A stretch of DNA of 64,000 bases from Aeromicrobium fastidiosum (GTDB taxonomy: Bacteria > Actinomycetota > Actinomycetes > Propionibacteriales > Nocardioidaceae). The stretch spans positions 2,418,001-2,482,000 of the forward strand of contig NZ_JAGIOG010000001.1 of NCBI RefSeq assembly GCF_017876595.1. The letters run 5' to 3'. Made by a program: the position numbers and the translations under genes. Under the pieces are notes generated by a model. That model had not been told where the DNA came from, made no database searches, and saw only the letters and a list, made by a program, of their open reading frames with translations. Shown here piece after piece: positions 8,880 to 15,805 of this stretch (its first letter is position 1; every line of letters begins with the position of its first letter).

Positions 8880-9566
8880 CTACCCGGTGCGCGCCGTGGG
8901 ACGTTCGTCGCGCGCGGCACGGCGGAACAGCTGCAGCGAACCGACGGGCGTGAAGCCCGCCGCCAGCACGGCTCGCAGGCTGGCCGCGTTGCCGGGCGCC
9001 ACGGCGGCCACCACGAGCTCGCCGGCGGCGACGGTCGTCAGTGCGTCGCGGACGAGCGACGTCCCGGCCCCGCCCCGGTGCGCGGGGTCGACCTCGAAGC
9101 TCAGCTCGCGCAGACCGCCCACGCCGCGGCCCACCGTCGCGACGCTCGAGTCGTCGCCGCCGGGATGCCCGAGCACCTCGACGTCGTCCCGCAGCCCGGC
9201 CGCCAGGAGCGCTCGGGGATGGCTGCGCAGGTCGGGACGGGGCACGAGCCGGGCAGGGGCGTCCGTGGTCCTGGTGCCTCGTCCGACGAGCAGCGCGTCG
9301 AGGCTGTCGATCCAGGCACCCGGCCCGGCGATGGCGGCGATGAGCCTGGGGTCGTGCGCGCCGCCGAATCCGTCGGCACCCAGGGCCATCAGCTCGTCGT
9401 CACCGACGGTCGGGGAGATCGCGAACACCGCCCGGCCGGTGAAGGCGATGACGGCCTCCAGCCCCGGACGCCACGGATCGACCCGCTGCCAGCCGCCGTC
9501 GGGCGGGAGGAAGTCGCCGGCTGCGAACGAGGCGATCAGCTGTGCGACGGGGTGGTGGTGCGGCAC
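8880..9566 (-). CDS. GNAT-family N-acetyltransferase
   Basis: A 228-residue protein whose C-terminal half carries a GNAT fold: LSFEVDPAHRGGAGTSLVRDAL (acetyl-CoA-binding motif A, about residues 153-174), followed by VAAVAPGNAASLRAVLAAGF (motif B). The N-terminal 120 residues are less typical. The GTG at 9566 is chosen because GGAGGG precedes it; the frame stays open upstream only because it runs through the antisense of the tRNA gene. The substrate is unknown. Confidence 0.7.
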   Translation of the reverse strand: MPHHHPVAQLIASFAAGDFLPPDGGWQRVDPWRPGLEAVIAFTGRAVFAISPTVGDDELMALGADGFGGAHDPRLIAAIAGPGAWIDSLDALLVGRGTRTTDAPARLVPRPDLRSHPRALLAAGLRDDVEVLGHPGGDDSSVATVGRGVGGLRELSFEVDPAHRGGAGTSLVRDALTTVAAGELVVAAVAPGNAASLRAVLAAGFTPVGSLQLFRRAARDERPTARTG

Positions 9567-9620
9567 GTGCCCTCCGCGTCTCGATCGAGACCGCGGGGGC
9601 TGCGGCACCGAGGATATCGG

Positions 9621-9692
9621 TGCCCCCGGGAGGATTCGAACCTCCGCTTCCGCCTCCGGAGGGCGGCGCTCTATCCCCTGAGCTACGGGGGC
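9621..9692 (-). tRNA. tRNA-Arg (anticodon CCG)
   Basis: A 72-nt cloverleaf on the minus strand: acceptor GCCCCCG/CGGGGGC with discriminator A, D arm GCTC..GAGC, anticodon stem CCGCC/GGCGG with loop CTCCGGA (anticodon CCG, reading CGG), and T arm GGAGG-TTCGAAT-CCTCC. The 3' CCA is not encoded. A tRNA-Arg close to argS is a common actinobacterial arrangement. Confidence 0.95.
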
Positions 9693-9732
9693 CAATGCGG
9701 CCAACTGCGGTGTGAGCCTACCGCACGCCCAC

Positions 9733-9738
9733 TACCGT
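9733..9738 (+). promoter_or_regulatory. Leaderless -10 element of response regulator
   Basis: TACCGT ends 7 nt before the ATG at 9746, with no Shine-Dalgarno sequence. This spacing recurs at many genes in the window. Confidence 0.5.
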
Positions 9739-9745
9739 GATGACC

Positions 9746-10150
9746 ATGCCCAGAGTGCTCGTCGTCGACGACACCGCCTCCATCCGTTTCCTCATCCGCA
9801 CCAACCTCGAGCTGGCCGGACACGAGGTCGACGAGGCGGTCGACGGTGTCGACTGCCTCGCGATCCTGCGAGACCTCGACGTGATGCCCGATCTGATCAC
9901 GGTCGACGTCATGATGCCGCGCCTCGACGGCGTGGCCACCGTGACGGCGATCCGCGCCGACCCCCTGACCCGCGACATCGCGGTCGTCATGGTGTCGACG
10001 CAGGGGCAGACCGCCGACATCCAGCGGGCCACCGAGGCGGGGGTCGACGCCTACGTCACGAAGCCCTTCGATCCCGACTTCCTGGTGCGCACCGTCGACG
10101 AGGTCATCGAGCGCACGCACGACCGCCGGCAGGGCGGCACCATCTCGTGA
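9746..10150 (+). CDS. Single-domain response regulator (CheY-like receiver)
   Basis: A 134-residue receiver domain without an output domain. It has the acidic pair (VLVVDDT, residues 4-10), the phospho-acceptor Asp in TVDVMMPRLDG (~53), the switch Thr in VMVST (~82) and Lys in VTKPFDP (~105). The ATG at 9746 is preferred over in-frame GTG 9737 or ATG 9740 because TACCGT lies 7 nt upstream as a leaderless -10. No partner kinase is adjacent. A stand-alone regulator next to argS recurs in this order (from memory), but its role is unknown. Confidence 0.8.
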   Translation: MPRVLVVDDTASIRFLIRTNLELAGHEVDEAVDGVDCLAILRDLDVMPDLITVDVMMPRLDGVATVTAIRADPLTRDIAVVMVSTQGQTADIQRATEAGVDAYVTKPFDPDFLVRTVDEVIERTHDRRQGGTIS

Positions 10151-10200
10151 CTCGTCGACCTCTTGAAGAGCGTCGACTTCGGACGTACCGTTTTGAGTAC

Positions 10201-10270
10201 ACGGAGAGGAGGTGGTCCCGAGAATGCATTCTTCTTGGACATGTGAGGTGGCTGTCCGCTAGTCGCGGAC
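10201..10270 (+). promoter_or_regulatory. Structured leader around a 12-codon reading frame upstream of argS
   Basis: An exceptionally strong Shine-Dalgarno region (GGAGAGGAGGTGG, 10203-10215) is followed by a 12-bp perfect palindrome AGAATGCATTCT (10221-10232) covering an ATG, and by a 6-bp hairpin (10254-10259 with 10265-10270) whose loop contains the TAG stop. This looks like a translated leader, though no antiterminator could be assigned. Function is inferred. Confidence 0.4.
10224..10262 (+). CDS. Putative 12-residue leader peptide MHSSWTCEVAVR
   Basis: The reading frame ATG...TAG is 13 codons including stop, directly behind the strongest Shine-Dalgarno sequence of the window. Its base use is less GC-rich than the surroundings (TCT TCT codons are rare here), so it is not ordinary shadow coding. 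It contains single Trp, Cys and Arg residues, so simple amino-acid-starvation attenuation is not obvious. Regulation of argS-lysA is possible by position only. Confidence 0.35.
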   Translation: MHSSWTCEVAVR

Positions 10271-10332
10271 CCCAGTTCAGTCAGCATCATCTGCACCAAC
10301 TGGACCGGTGACGGCGAATACCCGCAGTCATC

Positions 10333-10396
10333 CGACCCGCAGGGTTCCGAGTGTGTCCGCTCGGAAACGGGGCCTCAGCCCCAGCCCTGCGGGTCG
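10333..10396. repeat. Three-way-junction palindromic element
   Basis: A perfect 12-bp closing stem (10333-10344 with 10385-10396) encloses two hairpins: TTCCGAG/CTCGGAA (10345-10351 with 10360-10366) and GGGGC/GCCCC (10369-10373 with 10378-10382). All arms are perfect. It ends 62 nt before argS. It may be a mobile palindromic repeat, a terminator or a structured mRNA leader. Confidence 0.6.
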
Positions 10397-10409
10397 TCCA
10401 CGCTCGGGA

Positions 10410-10428
10410 CCCTTCGACAGGCTCAGGG
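10410..10428. repeat. Short imperfect palindrome of a type often dispersed in genomes
   Basis: CCCTTCGACAGGCTCAGGG is an imperfect palindrome. From memory, near-identical strings occur in many intergenic regions of unrelated bacteria; only this copy was seen in the window. Confidence 0.4.
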
Positions 10429-10446
10429 GGCGGGGGACGTGGCCGA

Positions 10447-10452
10447 TACGCT
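10447..10452 (+). promoter_or_regulatory. Leaderless -10 element of argS
   Basis: TACGCT is followed by 6 nt and then the GTG start of argS. No Shine-Dalgarno is visible. Confidence 0.5.
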
Positions 10453-10458
10453 GGTGAC

Positions 10459-12123
10459 GTGACCCCCGAGCAGCTCTCCAGCACGATCGTCGATGCCCTG
10501 ACCGCCCTGACCGAGTCGGGGGCGATCTCCCTTCCGGACGGCGTGCCCGCGCAGGTCCTGGTCGAGCGTCCGAAGGTCAAGGACCACGGCGACTACGCCA
10601 CCAACATCGCGTTGCAGCTGGGCAAGAAGGCCGGCAAGAACCCGCGCGAGTTCGCCCAGCTGCTGGCCGACCAGCTCGCCACGGCCGAGGGCGTCGCGAG
10701 CGCCGAGATCGCCGGCCCGGGCTTCTTGAACATCCGCGTCGCGGCCGGCGCTCAGGGTGCCCTGGCCCCGCAGATCGTCGCCGCCGGGACGTCGTACGGC
10801 ACGAGCGACCTCTACGCCGGTCAGAAGGTCAACCTCGAGTTCGTCAGCGCCAACCCCACGGGTCCGATCCACATCGGTGGCGTGCGGTGGGCGGCCGTCG
10901 GCGACTCGTTGGGCCGCATCCTCACCGCGATCGGTGCCGACGTCACTCGCGAGTACTACTTCAACGACCACGGCGTCCAGATCGACCGCTTCGCCCGGTC
11001 GCTCCTGGCCGACGCCCGGGGCGAGGAGGCGCCCGAGGACGGCTACGGCGGCCAGTACATCAGCGACATCGCCGCGACCGTGACGGCCAAGGTGCCGGGG
11101 GCGGCCGAGCTGCCCGACGACGAGGCGCTCGAGACGTTCCGCGCCGAGGGCGTCGACCTGATGTTCGGCGAGATCAAGGCGAGCCTGCACGACTTCGGCG
11201 TCGACTTCGACGTGTTCTTCCACGAGAACGACCTGCACGAGTCGGGGGCCGTCGACCGGGCGATCGCGAGGCTCCGCGAGCTCGGGATGATGTACGACAA
11301 GGACGACGCGACGTGGCTCAAGACGTCCGAGTTCGGTGACGACAAGGACCGCGTCGTCATCAAGTCGGACGGGCAGCCCGCCTACATCTCCGGCGACCTG
11401 GCCTACTACCTCGACAAGCGCGAGCGCGGCTTCGACCGCTGCCTCATCATGCTGGGGGCCGACCACCACGGCTACGTCTCGCGCATGATGGCGATGTGCG
11501 CGGCCTTCGGTGACACCCCCAAGGTCAATCTCGAGCTCCTGATCGGCCAGCTCGTCAATCTCGTGCGCGACGGCCAGCCGCTGCGCATGAGCAAGCGCGC
11601 CGGCACGGTGCTGACGCTCGAGGACCTCGTCGAGGTCATCGGCGTCGACGCCTCCCGCTACGCGCTGGCGCGCTACTCGATGGACTCCACGATCGACCTC
11701 GACCTCGACCTGTGGGCGAGCCAGACCAGCGACAACCCGGTCTTCTACGTGCAGTACGCCCATGCGCGGCTGTCGTCGATCATCCGCAACGCGGTCGACC
11801 TCGGCGTGACGATCGACGAGTCGACCTTCGACCCGTCGCTGCTGGTCGTCGACCAGGAGGGTGCTCTGCTGCGCTCGCTGGCCGACTACCCGAAGGTCGT
11901 CGCCCGGGCCGCCGAGCTGCGTGAGCCGCACCGCATCGCCCGCTACCTCGAGGACACCGCCTCGGCGTTCCACACGTTCTACTCCGTCGCCCACGTCCTG
12001 CCCAAGGGCGACGAGGATCCCACCGACCTGCACCGCGCCCGCCTGATGCTGGTGGCCGCGACCCGCCAGGTGATTGCCAACGGCCTCGGCCTGCTCGGCG
12101 TCTCCGCCCCCGAGAGGATGTAG
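10459..12123 (+). CDS. argS: Arginyl-tRNA synthetase
   Basis: A 554-residue class I synthetase that charges tRNA-Arg. It has the Arg-specific N-terminal domain, [12 protein letters not shown] (HIGH signature, ~131-142) and LRMSKRAG (KMSKS equivalent, ~377), followed by the C-terminal anticodon-binding DALR domain with [12 protein letters not shown] and FYVQYAHAR. The length is normal. The GTG start is supported by the TACGCT -10 six bases upstream. lysA begins 4 nt after the stop, so the two are very likely cotranscribed. Confidence 0.95.
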   Translation: MTPEQLSSTIVDALTALTESGAISLPDGVPAQVLVERPKVKDHGDYATNIALQLGKKAGKNPREFAQLLADQLATAEGVASAEIAGPGFLNIRVAAGAQGALAPQIVAAGTSYGTSDLYAGQKVNLEFVSANPTGPIHIGGVRWAAVGDSLGRILTAIGADVTREYYFNDHGVQIDRFARSLLADARGEEAPEDGYGGQYISDIAATVTAKVPGAAELPDDEALETFRAEGVDLMFGEIKASLHDFGVDFDVFFHENDLHESGAVDRAIARLRELGMMYDKDDATWLKTSEFGDDKDRVVIKSDGQPAYISGDLAYYLDKRERGFDRCLIMLGADHHGYVSRMMAMCAAFGDTPKVNLELLIGQLVNLVRDGQPLRMSKRAGTVLTLEDLVEVIGVDASRYALARYSMDSTIDLDLDLWASQTSDNPVFYVQYAHARLSSIIRNAVDLGVTIDESTFDPSLLVVDQEGALLRSLADYPKVVARAAELREPHRIARYLEDTASAFHTFYSVAHVLPKGDEDPTDLHRARLMLVAATRQVIANGLGLLGVSAPERM

Positions 12124-12126
12124 TCG

Positions 12127-13521
12127 ATGCGCTCCCACGAGGCCGGTGCCCTGCACGGCCAGGCCGGCGACCGCGGTCCCGCCTGGCTCAAGAACCCCGA
12201 AGACCCCAACCAGCTCGTCCCGCACCTGTGGTCCGACGGCGTCGCGAAGGTCGACGGCGTGCTGACCGTCGCGGGCGAGTCGGTCGTCGACCTCGCCGCC
12301 GAGTTCGGCACCCCCACGTACGTCGTCGACGAGGACGACTTCCGTCGTCGTGCGCGGGCGTTCAAGGACGCGTTCGTCGGAGCCGACGTCTACTACGCCG
12401 GCAAGGCGTTCCTGTGCGTCGCGGCCGCCCGGTGGATCGTCGAGGAGGGTCTCAACCTCGACGTCTGCTCCGGAGGAGAGCTCGCGGTCGCGCTGAAGGC
12501 CGACGTCCCGCCGTCCCGCATCGGCCTGCACGGCAACAACAAGTCGTCGGCCGAGCTGCGTCGCGCCCTCGAGGTCGGGGTGGGTCGCATCATCATCGAC
12601 TCCGTCGAGGAGATCGGACGCCTGCGTGAGCTCACCGCCGAGCTGGGCGTCACGGCACCCGTCATGATCCGGGTGACCGCGGGCGTCGAGGCGCACACGC
12701 ACGAGTACATCTCGACGTCGCACGAGGACCAGAAGTTCGGCTTCTCGATCTCCGGCGGTGACGCGCTCGATGCCGTCCGCCGGGTGGTCGCCGAGCCGGG
12801 TCTCGACCTGCGGGGCCTGCACTCGCACATCGGCTCGCAGATCTTCGTGACCGACGGCTTCGAGGTCGCGGCCCGCCGCGTCCTGCGGTTGCACGCCGAG
12901 GTCGAGCGCGAGCTCGGCGTGGCGATGCCGGAGTTCGACCTCGGCGGCGGCTTCGGCATCGCCTACACGACCCAGGACGACCCGTCGACGCCGGCCGACC
13001 TGGCCGGCAACATGCTCAAGATCGTCGCCGACGAGTGCGCCGCGATGGGCATCGCAGTTCCCCATCTGTCGATCGAGCCCGGGCGGGCGATCGCCGGCCC
13101 GTCGACGTTCACGCTGTACGAGGTCGGCACGAGCAAGTCGGTCGCCCTCGACGGCGGGGCGTCGCGGCGCTACGTCTCGGTGGACGGCGGCATGAGCGAC
13201 AACATCCGTCCGGCGCTCTACGGGGCCGACTACTCGTGCACCCTGGCGTCGCGCGCCTCCGACGCCCCGGCCGTGCTGAGCCGGGTCGTGGGCAAGCACT
13301 GCGAGTCGGGCGACATCGTCGTCAAGGACGAGTTCCTGCCGGGCGACGTGGCCGCGGGCGACCTGCTGGCCGTGCCCGGCACGGGTGCGTACTGTCGGTC
13401 GCTGGCCAGCAACTACAACCACGTCCCGCGCGCGGCGGTCGTCGCGGTGCGCGACGGCGAGGCCCGCGTCATCCTGCGACGCGAGACCGAGGAAGACCTC
13501 CTGACGCTCGACGTCGGGTGA
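12127..13521 (+). CDS. lysA: Diaminopimelate decarboxylase
   Basis: A 464-residue PLP enzyme catalysing the last step of lysine synthesis (meso-diaminopimelate to lysine plus CO2). The alanine-racemase-like barrel carries the PLP lysine in VYYAGKAFLC (~93), HSHIGSQ (~236) and DLGGGFGI. The C-terminal sheet domain has GKHCESGD, with the catalytic Cys, and EFLPGD. The 45-residue N-terminal extension before the fold is usual in actinobacteria. It lies between argS and a membrane gene with which it shares a GTGA overlap. Confidence 0.95.
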   Translation: MRSHEAGALHGQAGDRGPAWLKNPEDPNQLVPHLWSDGVAKVDGVLTVAGESVVDLAAEFGTPTYVVDEDDFRRRARAFKDAFVGADVYYAGKAFLCVAAARWIVEEGLNLDVCSGGELAVALKADVPPSRIGLHGNNKSSAELRRALEVGVGRIIIDSVEEIGRLRELTAELGVTAPVMIRVTAGVEAHTHEYISTSHEDQKFGFSISGGDALDAVRRVVAEPGLDLRGLHSHIGSQIFVTDGFEVAARRVLRLHAEVERELGVAMPEFDLGGGFGIAYTTQDDPSTPADLAGNMLKIVADECAAMGIAVPHLSIEPGRAIAGPSTFTLYEVGTSKSVALDGGASRRYVSVDGGMSDNIRPALYGADYSCTLASRASDAPAVLSRVVGKHCESGDIVVKDEFLPGDVAAGDLLAVPGTGAYCRSLASNYNHVPRAAVVAVRDGEARVILRRETEEDLLTLDVG

Positions 13522-14198
13522 CACCCGTGTCCGCGCCGGTGACGCACCGCTACCTGGCCCGCTTCGTGGCGATGGTCGTCGTCGCGGCGGTCGTCGGCAC
13601 GGGCGTGACGGTCCTCGAGTCGTGGGAGCTCGGCCTCGTCGCCGGGTGGGCGGCGGCCTGCCTGCTCTACGTCGGGTGGGTGTGGCTGGTCATCGGCCGG
13701 ATGGACGCCGCGACGACGGCCGAGCACGCCCGTCGCGAGGACCCCGCGCGTGGCGTGTCGGAGCTGCTGATCCTGGTCGCCTCGGTGGCGAGCCTCGTGG
13801 CAGTGGCGCTGCTGCTGGTCAACGCGCGGGGGGAGTCCGACACCCGGTCGGGTGCGCTGGCCGGGGCTGCCCTCGGCGGCGTCGCCCTGTCGTGGCTGCT
13901 GGTGCACACGCTCTTCACGCTGCGCTACGCCGCCCAGTACTACGGGGGAGAGGCCTACTCGGGCGAGGCCCACGCGGGCGACGTGCGCGACATCGACTTC
14001 AACACCGAGGCACCGCCGCGCTTCACCGACTTCGCCTACGTCGCGTTCTCGGTGGGGATGACGTTCCAGATCTCCGACACCGACCTGCGCACGAGCGACG
14101 TGCGGTCGCTGGTGCTGCGGCACGCCCTGCTGTCGTACGTCTTCGGCACCGTCGTGGTCGCCACGACCATCAACCTGGCGATCAGTCTCGCCGGTTGA
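13518..14198 (+). CDS. DUF1345-family membrane protein
   Basis: A 226-residue integral membrane protein with about five membrane segments. DUF1345 features are visible: HTLFTLRYAAQYY and PPRFTDFAYVAFSVGMTFQISDTD in the C-terminal half. The role of the family is unknown. The GTG start overlaps the lysA stop (GTGA), suggesting coupling. The 3' end overlaps the convergent soxR by 17 nt. An in-frame GTG at 13527 is an alternative start. Confidence 0.75.
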   Translation: MTPVSAPVTHRYLARFVAMVVVAAVVGTGVTVLESWELGLVAGWAAACLLYVGWVWLVIGRMDAATTAEHARREDPARGVSELLILVASVASLVAVALLLVNARGESDTRSGALAGAALGGVALSWLLVHTLFTLRYAAQYYGGEAYSGEAHAGDVRDIDFNTEAPPRFTDFAYVAFSVGMTFQISDTDLRTSDVRSLVLRHALLSYVFGTVVVATTINLAISLAG

Positions 14199-14655
14199 CC
14201 GGTGTCGGCGAGGGGGTCCTGAGCAGGCGGCGCGCGCCCGGACCGTCCACGGCAAGCATGTCGTCGGCGTTGTACAGCGAGCAGCTCCTGAGCGACAGGC
14301 AGCCGCAGCCGATGCATCCGTCGAGGTCGTCGCGCAGCCGCTGCAGCCGGTCGATACGGGCGTCCAGATCGGCCCGCCATCCCCGCGACAGCCGGGCCCA
14401 GTCGGCTTTGGTCGGCACGCGGTCGTCCGGCAGCGTCCCGAGAGCCGTCCGGATCTGGGCCAGCGAGATGCCCAGGCCCTGCGAGACCCGGATGAACGCG
14501 ATGCGACGCAGCACGTCGCGGTGGTACCGGCGCTGGTTGCCCGCGGTGCGGTGGCTCTCGATGAGTCCCTCGCGCTCGTAGAAGTGCAGCGCCGACACGG
14601 CGACGCCGGTGCGCGACGACACCGCAGCCGGTGTGAGGTCGAGGCGCTGGCTCAT
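14182..14655 (-). CDS. soxR: Redox-sensing MerR-family regulator SoxR
   Basis: A 157-residue regulator with a MerR winged helix (AVSSRTGVAVSALHFYEREGL, ~10-30), a dimerisation helix and the [2Fe-2S] cluster motif CIGCGCLSLRSC (CX2CXCX5C, ~114-125) diagnostic of SoxR. In actinobacteria SoxR usually answers redox-cycling compounds and directly controls a few exporters and reductases. The ATG at 14655 is chosen because TATGGT lies 7 nt upstream as a leaderless -10; the earlier ATG at 14667 would fall inside that -10. A SoxR-box-like palindrome covers this promoter. Confidence 0.9.
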   Translation of the reverse strand: MSQRLDLTPAAVSSRTGVAVSALHFYEREGLIESHRTAGNQRRYHRDVLRRIAFIRVSQGLGISLAQIRTALGTLPDDRVPTKADWARLSRGWRADLDARIDRLQRLRDDLDGCIGCGCLSLRSCSLYNADDMLAVDGPGARRLLRTPSPTPVNRRD

Positions 14656-14657
14656 GA

Positions 14658-14675
14658 CCTCAACCATAGGTGAGG
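14658..14675. promoter_or_regulatory. SoxR box over the soxR promoter
   Basis: CCTCAA-CCATAG-GTGAGG is an 18-bp box of the E. coli-type SoxR form CCTCAA-N6-TTGAGG with one mismatch. The predicted soxR -10 (minus-strand TATGGT, 14663-14668) lies inside it, which suggests autorepression. Confidence 0.65.
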
Positions 14676-14700
14676 TCTGTGGCGTGGCGTGGAATGGCGC

Positions 14701-15012
14701 TCAGGAGATCGCGCGGAGACCGGCCGTGACGCCGACGGCCAGCACGACCGCGAGGAGCAGGGGGCCGCGGCGCAGCAGCACCAGGCCGCCGACGGCGACG
14801 CCGACCGTGTGGGCCCCGACGTGCCACCGGTCGCCGGTCGCGAACGTGCTGGTCACGACCAGCGCGGCCAGCAGCGCCGGTGCCATGAGGGCGATGACGC
14901 CCGTCAGGCGAGGCGGGACGTCGCGGCCGCCCAGCGCGACCGGGCCGATGCCCTTGATGATCGCGGTGACGACCGTGCAGCCGGCGATCGTCCACCAGAC
15001 CGTCGCGGTCAT
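14701..15012 (-). CDS. azlD: AzlD-family branched-chain amino acid exporter subunit
   Basis: A 103-residue membrane protein with about four segments (TIAGCTVVTAIIKGIGPVAL; VIALMAPALLAALVV; then a C-terminal pair), the small subunit of the AzlCD exporter. Its ATG overlaps the azlC stop (ATGA). It is followed 45 nt later by soxR on the same strand. Substrates of AzlCD relatives include branched-chain amino acids and 4-azaleucine; the substrate here is not shown. Confidence 0.85.
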   Translation of the reverse strand: MTATVWWTIAGCTVVTAIIKGIGPVALGGRDVPPRLTGVIALMAPALLAALVVTSTFATGDRWHVGAHTVGVAVGGLVLLRRGPLLLAVVLAVGVTAGLRAIS

Positions 15013-15704
15013 GCGGTCCGTCCTCGGCGGAGGCCCCACAGTGCGACGAGGCTCGCGGCCAGGACCGGCAGGCCCGCGGGTGCCACCTCGACGAGGCTCA
15101 GTGCGAGCAGGCCGCCGACGACCGCGATCACGAGCGTCGTGCGGTCCTTCACCTCCGAGATCACGAGCGCCAGGAAGAACGTCGGGTAGATCGCGTCGAG
15201 CCCGTAGCGCGACGGATCGCTGAACAGGTCGCCGCCGAGCGCGCCCAGCGTCGTCCCTGCGATCCACGTGACGTACTGCGGTGCCGTGGAGCCGAAGAGG
15301 AACCACCGGTCGAACGTCCCGTCGCCGCGGTTGGCCATGGCCCACGAGGCGTCGATGACCGCCTGCCCCTGGGTGGCTCGCCACGGAGCACGACCCGGGA
15401 GGGAGGGGCCGAGCGCGATGCCCATCGGCAGGAAGCGGGAGTTCATGAGAGCGGCTGCGGCGATGGCTGCGCCGGCCGTGCCACCCGATGCGATGATCGA
15501 GACCGCCGCGAACTGGGCCGAGCCGGCGAAGACGATCGCCGACATGACGATGGCCGCCTCGGCCGGGAAGCCCGAGTCGCGGGCGAGGATGCCGAACGAC
15601 ATCGACAGCAGGAAGCCGACGGCGGCATAGGGGAGCGCGGCCCGGAAGCCCGCCCGCAGCGAGGTGTTGCGCTGGTCCTTCGCGTCTCCGGGCGTCGAGC
15701 TCAC
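15009..15704 (-). CDS. azlC: AzlC-family branched-chain amino acid exporter subunit
   Basis: A 231-residue large subunit of the AzlCD exporter, with FRAALPYAAVGFLLSMSFGILARDSGF at the N-terminus and the conserved VFAGSAQFAAVSI and ALMNSRFLPMG segments. The GTG at 15704 follows GGAAGGGTG. Its promoter lies in the divergent region shared with the MFS gene, where a SoxR box sits about 48-65 nt upstream of the start. Confidence 0.85.
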   Translation of the reverse strand: MSSTPGDAKDQRNTSLRAGFRAALPYAAVGFLLSMSFGILARDSGFPAEAAIVMSAIVFAGSAQFAAVSIIASGGTAGAAIAAAALMNSRFLPMGIALGPSLPGRAPWRATQGQAVIDASWAMANRGDGTFDRWFLFGSTAPQYVTWIAGTTLGALGGDLFSDPSRYGLDAIYPTFFLALVISEVKDRTTLVIAVVGGLLALSLVEVAPAGLPVLAASLVALWGLRRGRTA

Positions 15705-15747
15705 GGGATCACCCTTCCAGCACGCTCACGGTCGTCGACCGTCGGGC

Positions 15748-15778
15748 TTGACCTCAACCGTCATTGAGGTTGTCGGAT
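15748..15778 (+). promoter_or_regulatory. SoxR-type promoter of the MFS transporter gene
   Basis: A perfect SoxR box CCTCAA-CCGTCA-TTGAGG (15752-15769) lies between -35 TTGACC (15748-15753) and -10 TCGGAT (15773-15778). The spacer is 19 bp, the long spacing of MerR-type activated promoters. Confidence 0.75.
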
Positions 15779-15805
15779 GGAGGCACACCACGACGACGGA
15801 GGAGC

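Noticed and set aside
9567-9704. N-terminal extension of the GNAT protein
   Set aside because: The extension is read through the tRNA-Arg gene on the same strand; GTG 9566 with GGAGGG is used instead.
10423-13524. 1033-codon open frame on the minus strand across argS and lysA
   Set aside because: High-GC third-position bias leaves antisense frames open. argS and lysA on the plus strand have full family motifs, while this translation is Arg/Val/Asp-rich with none.
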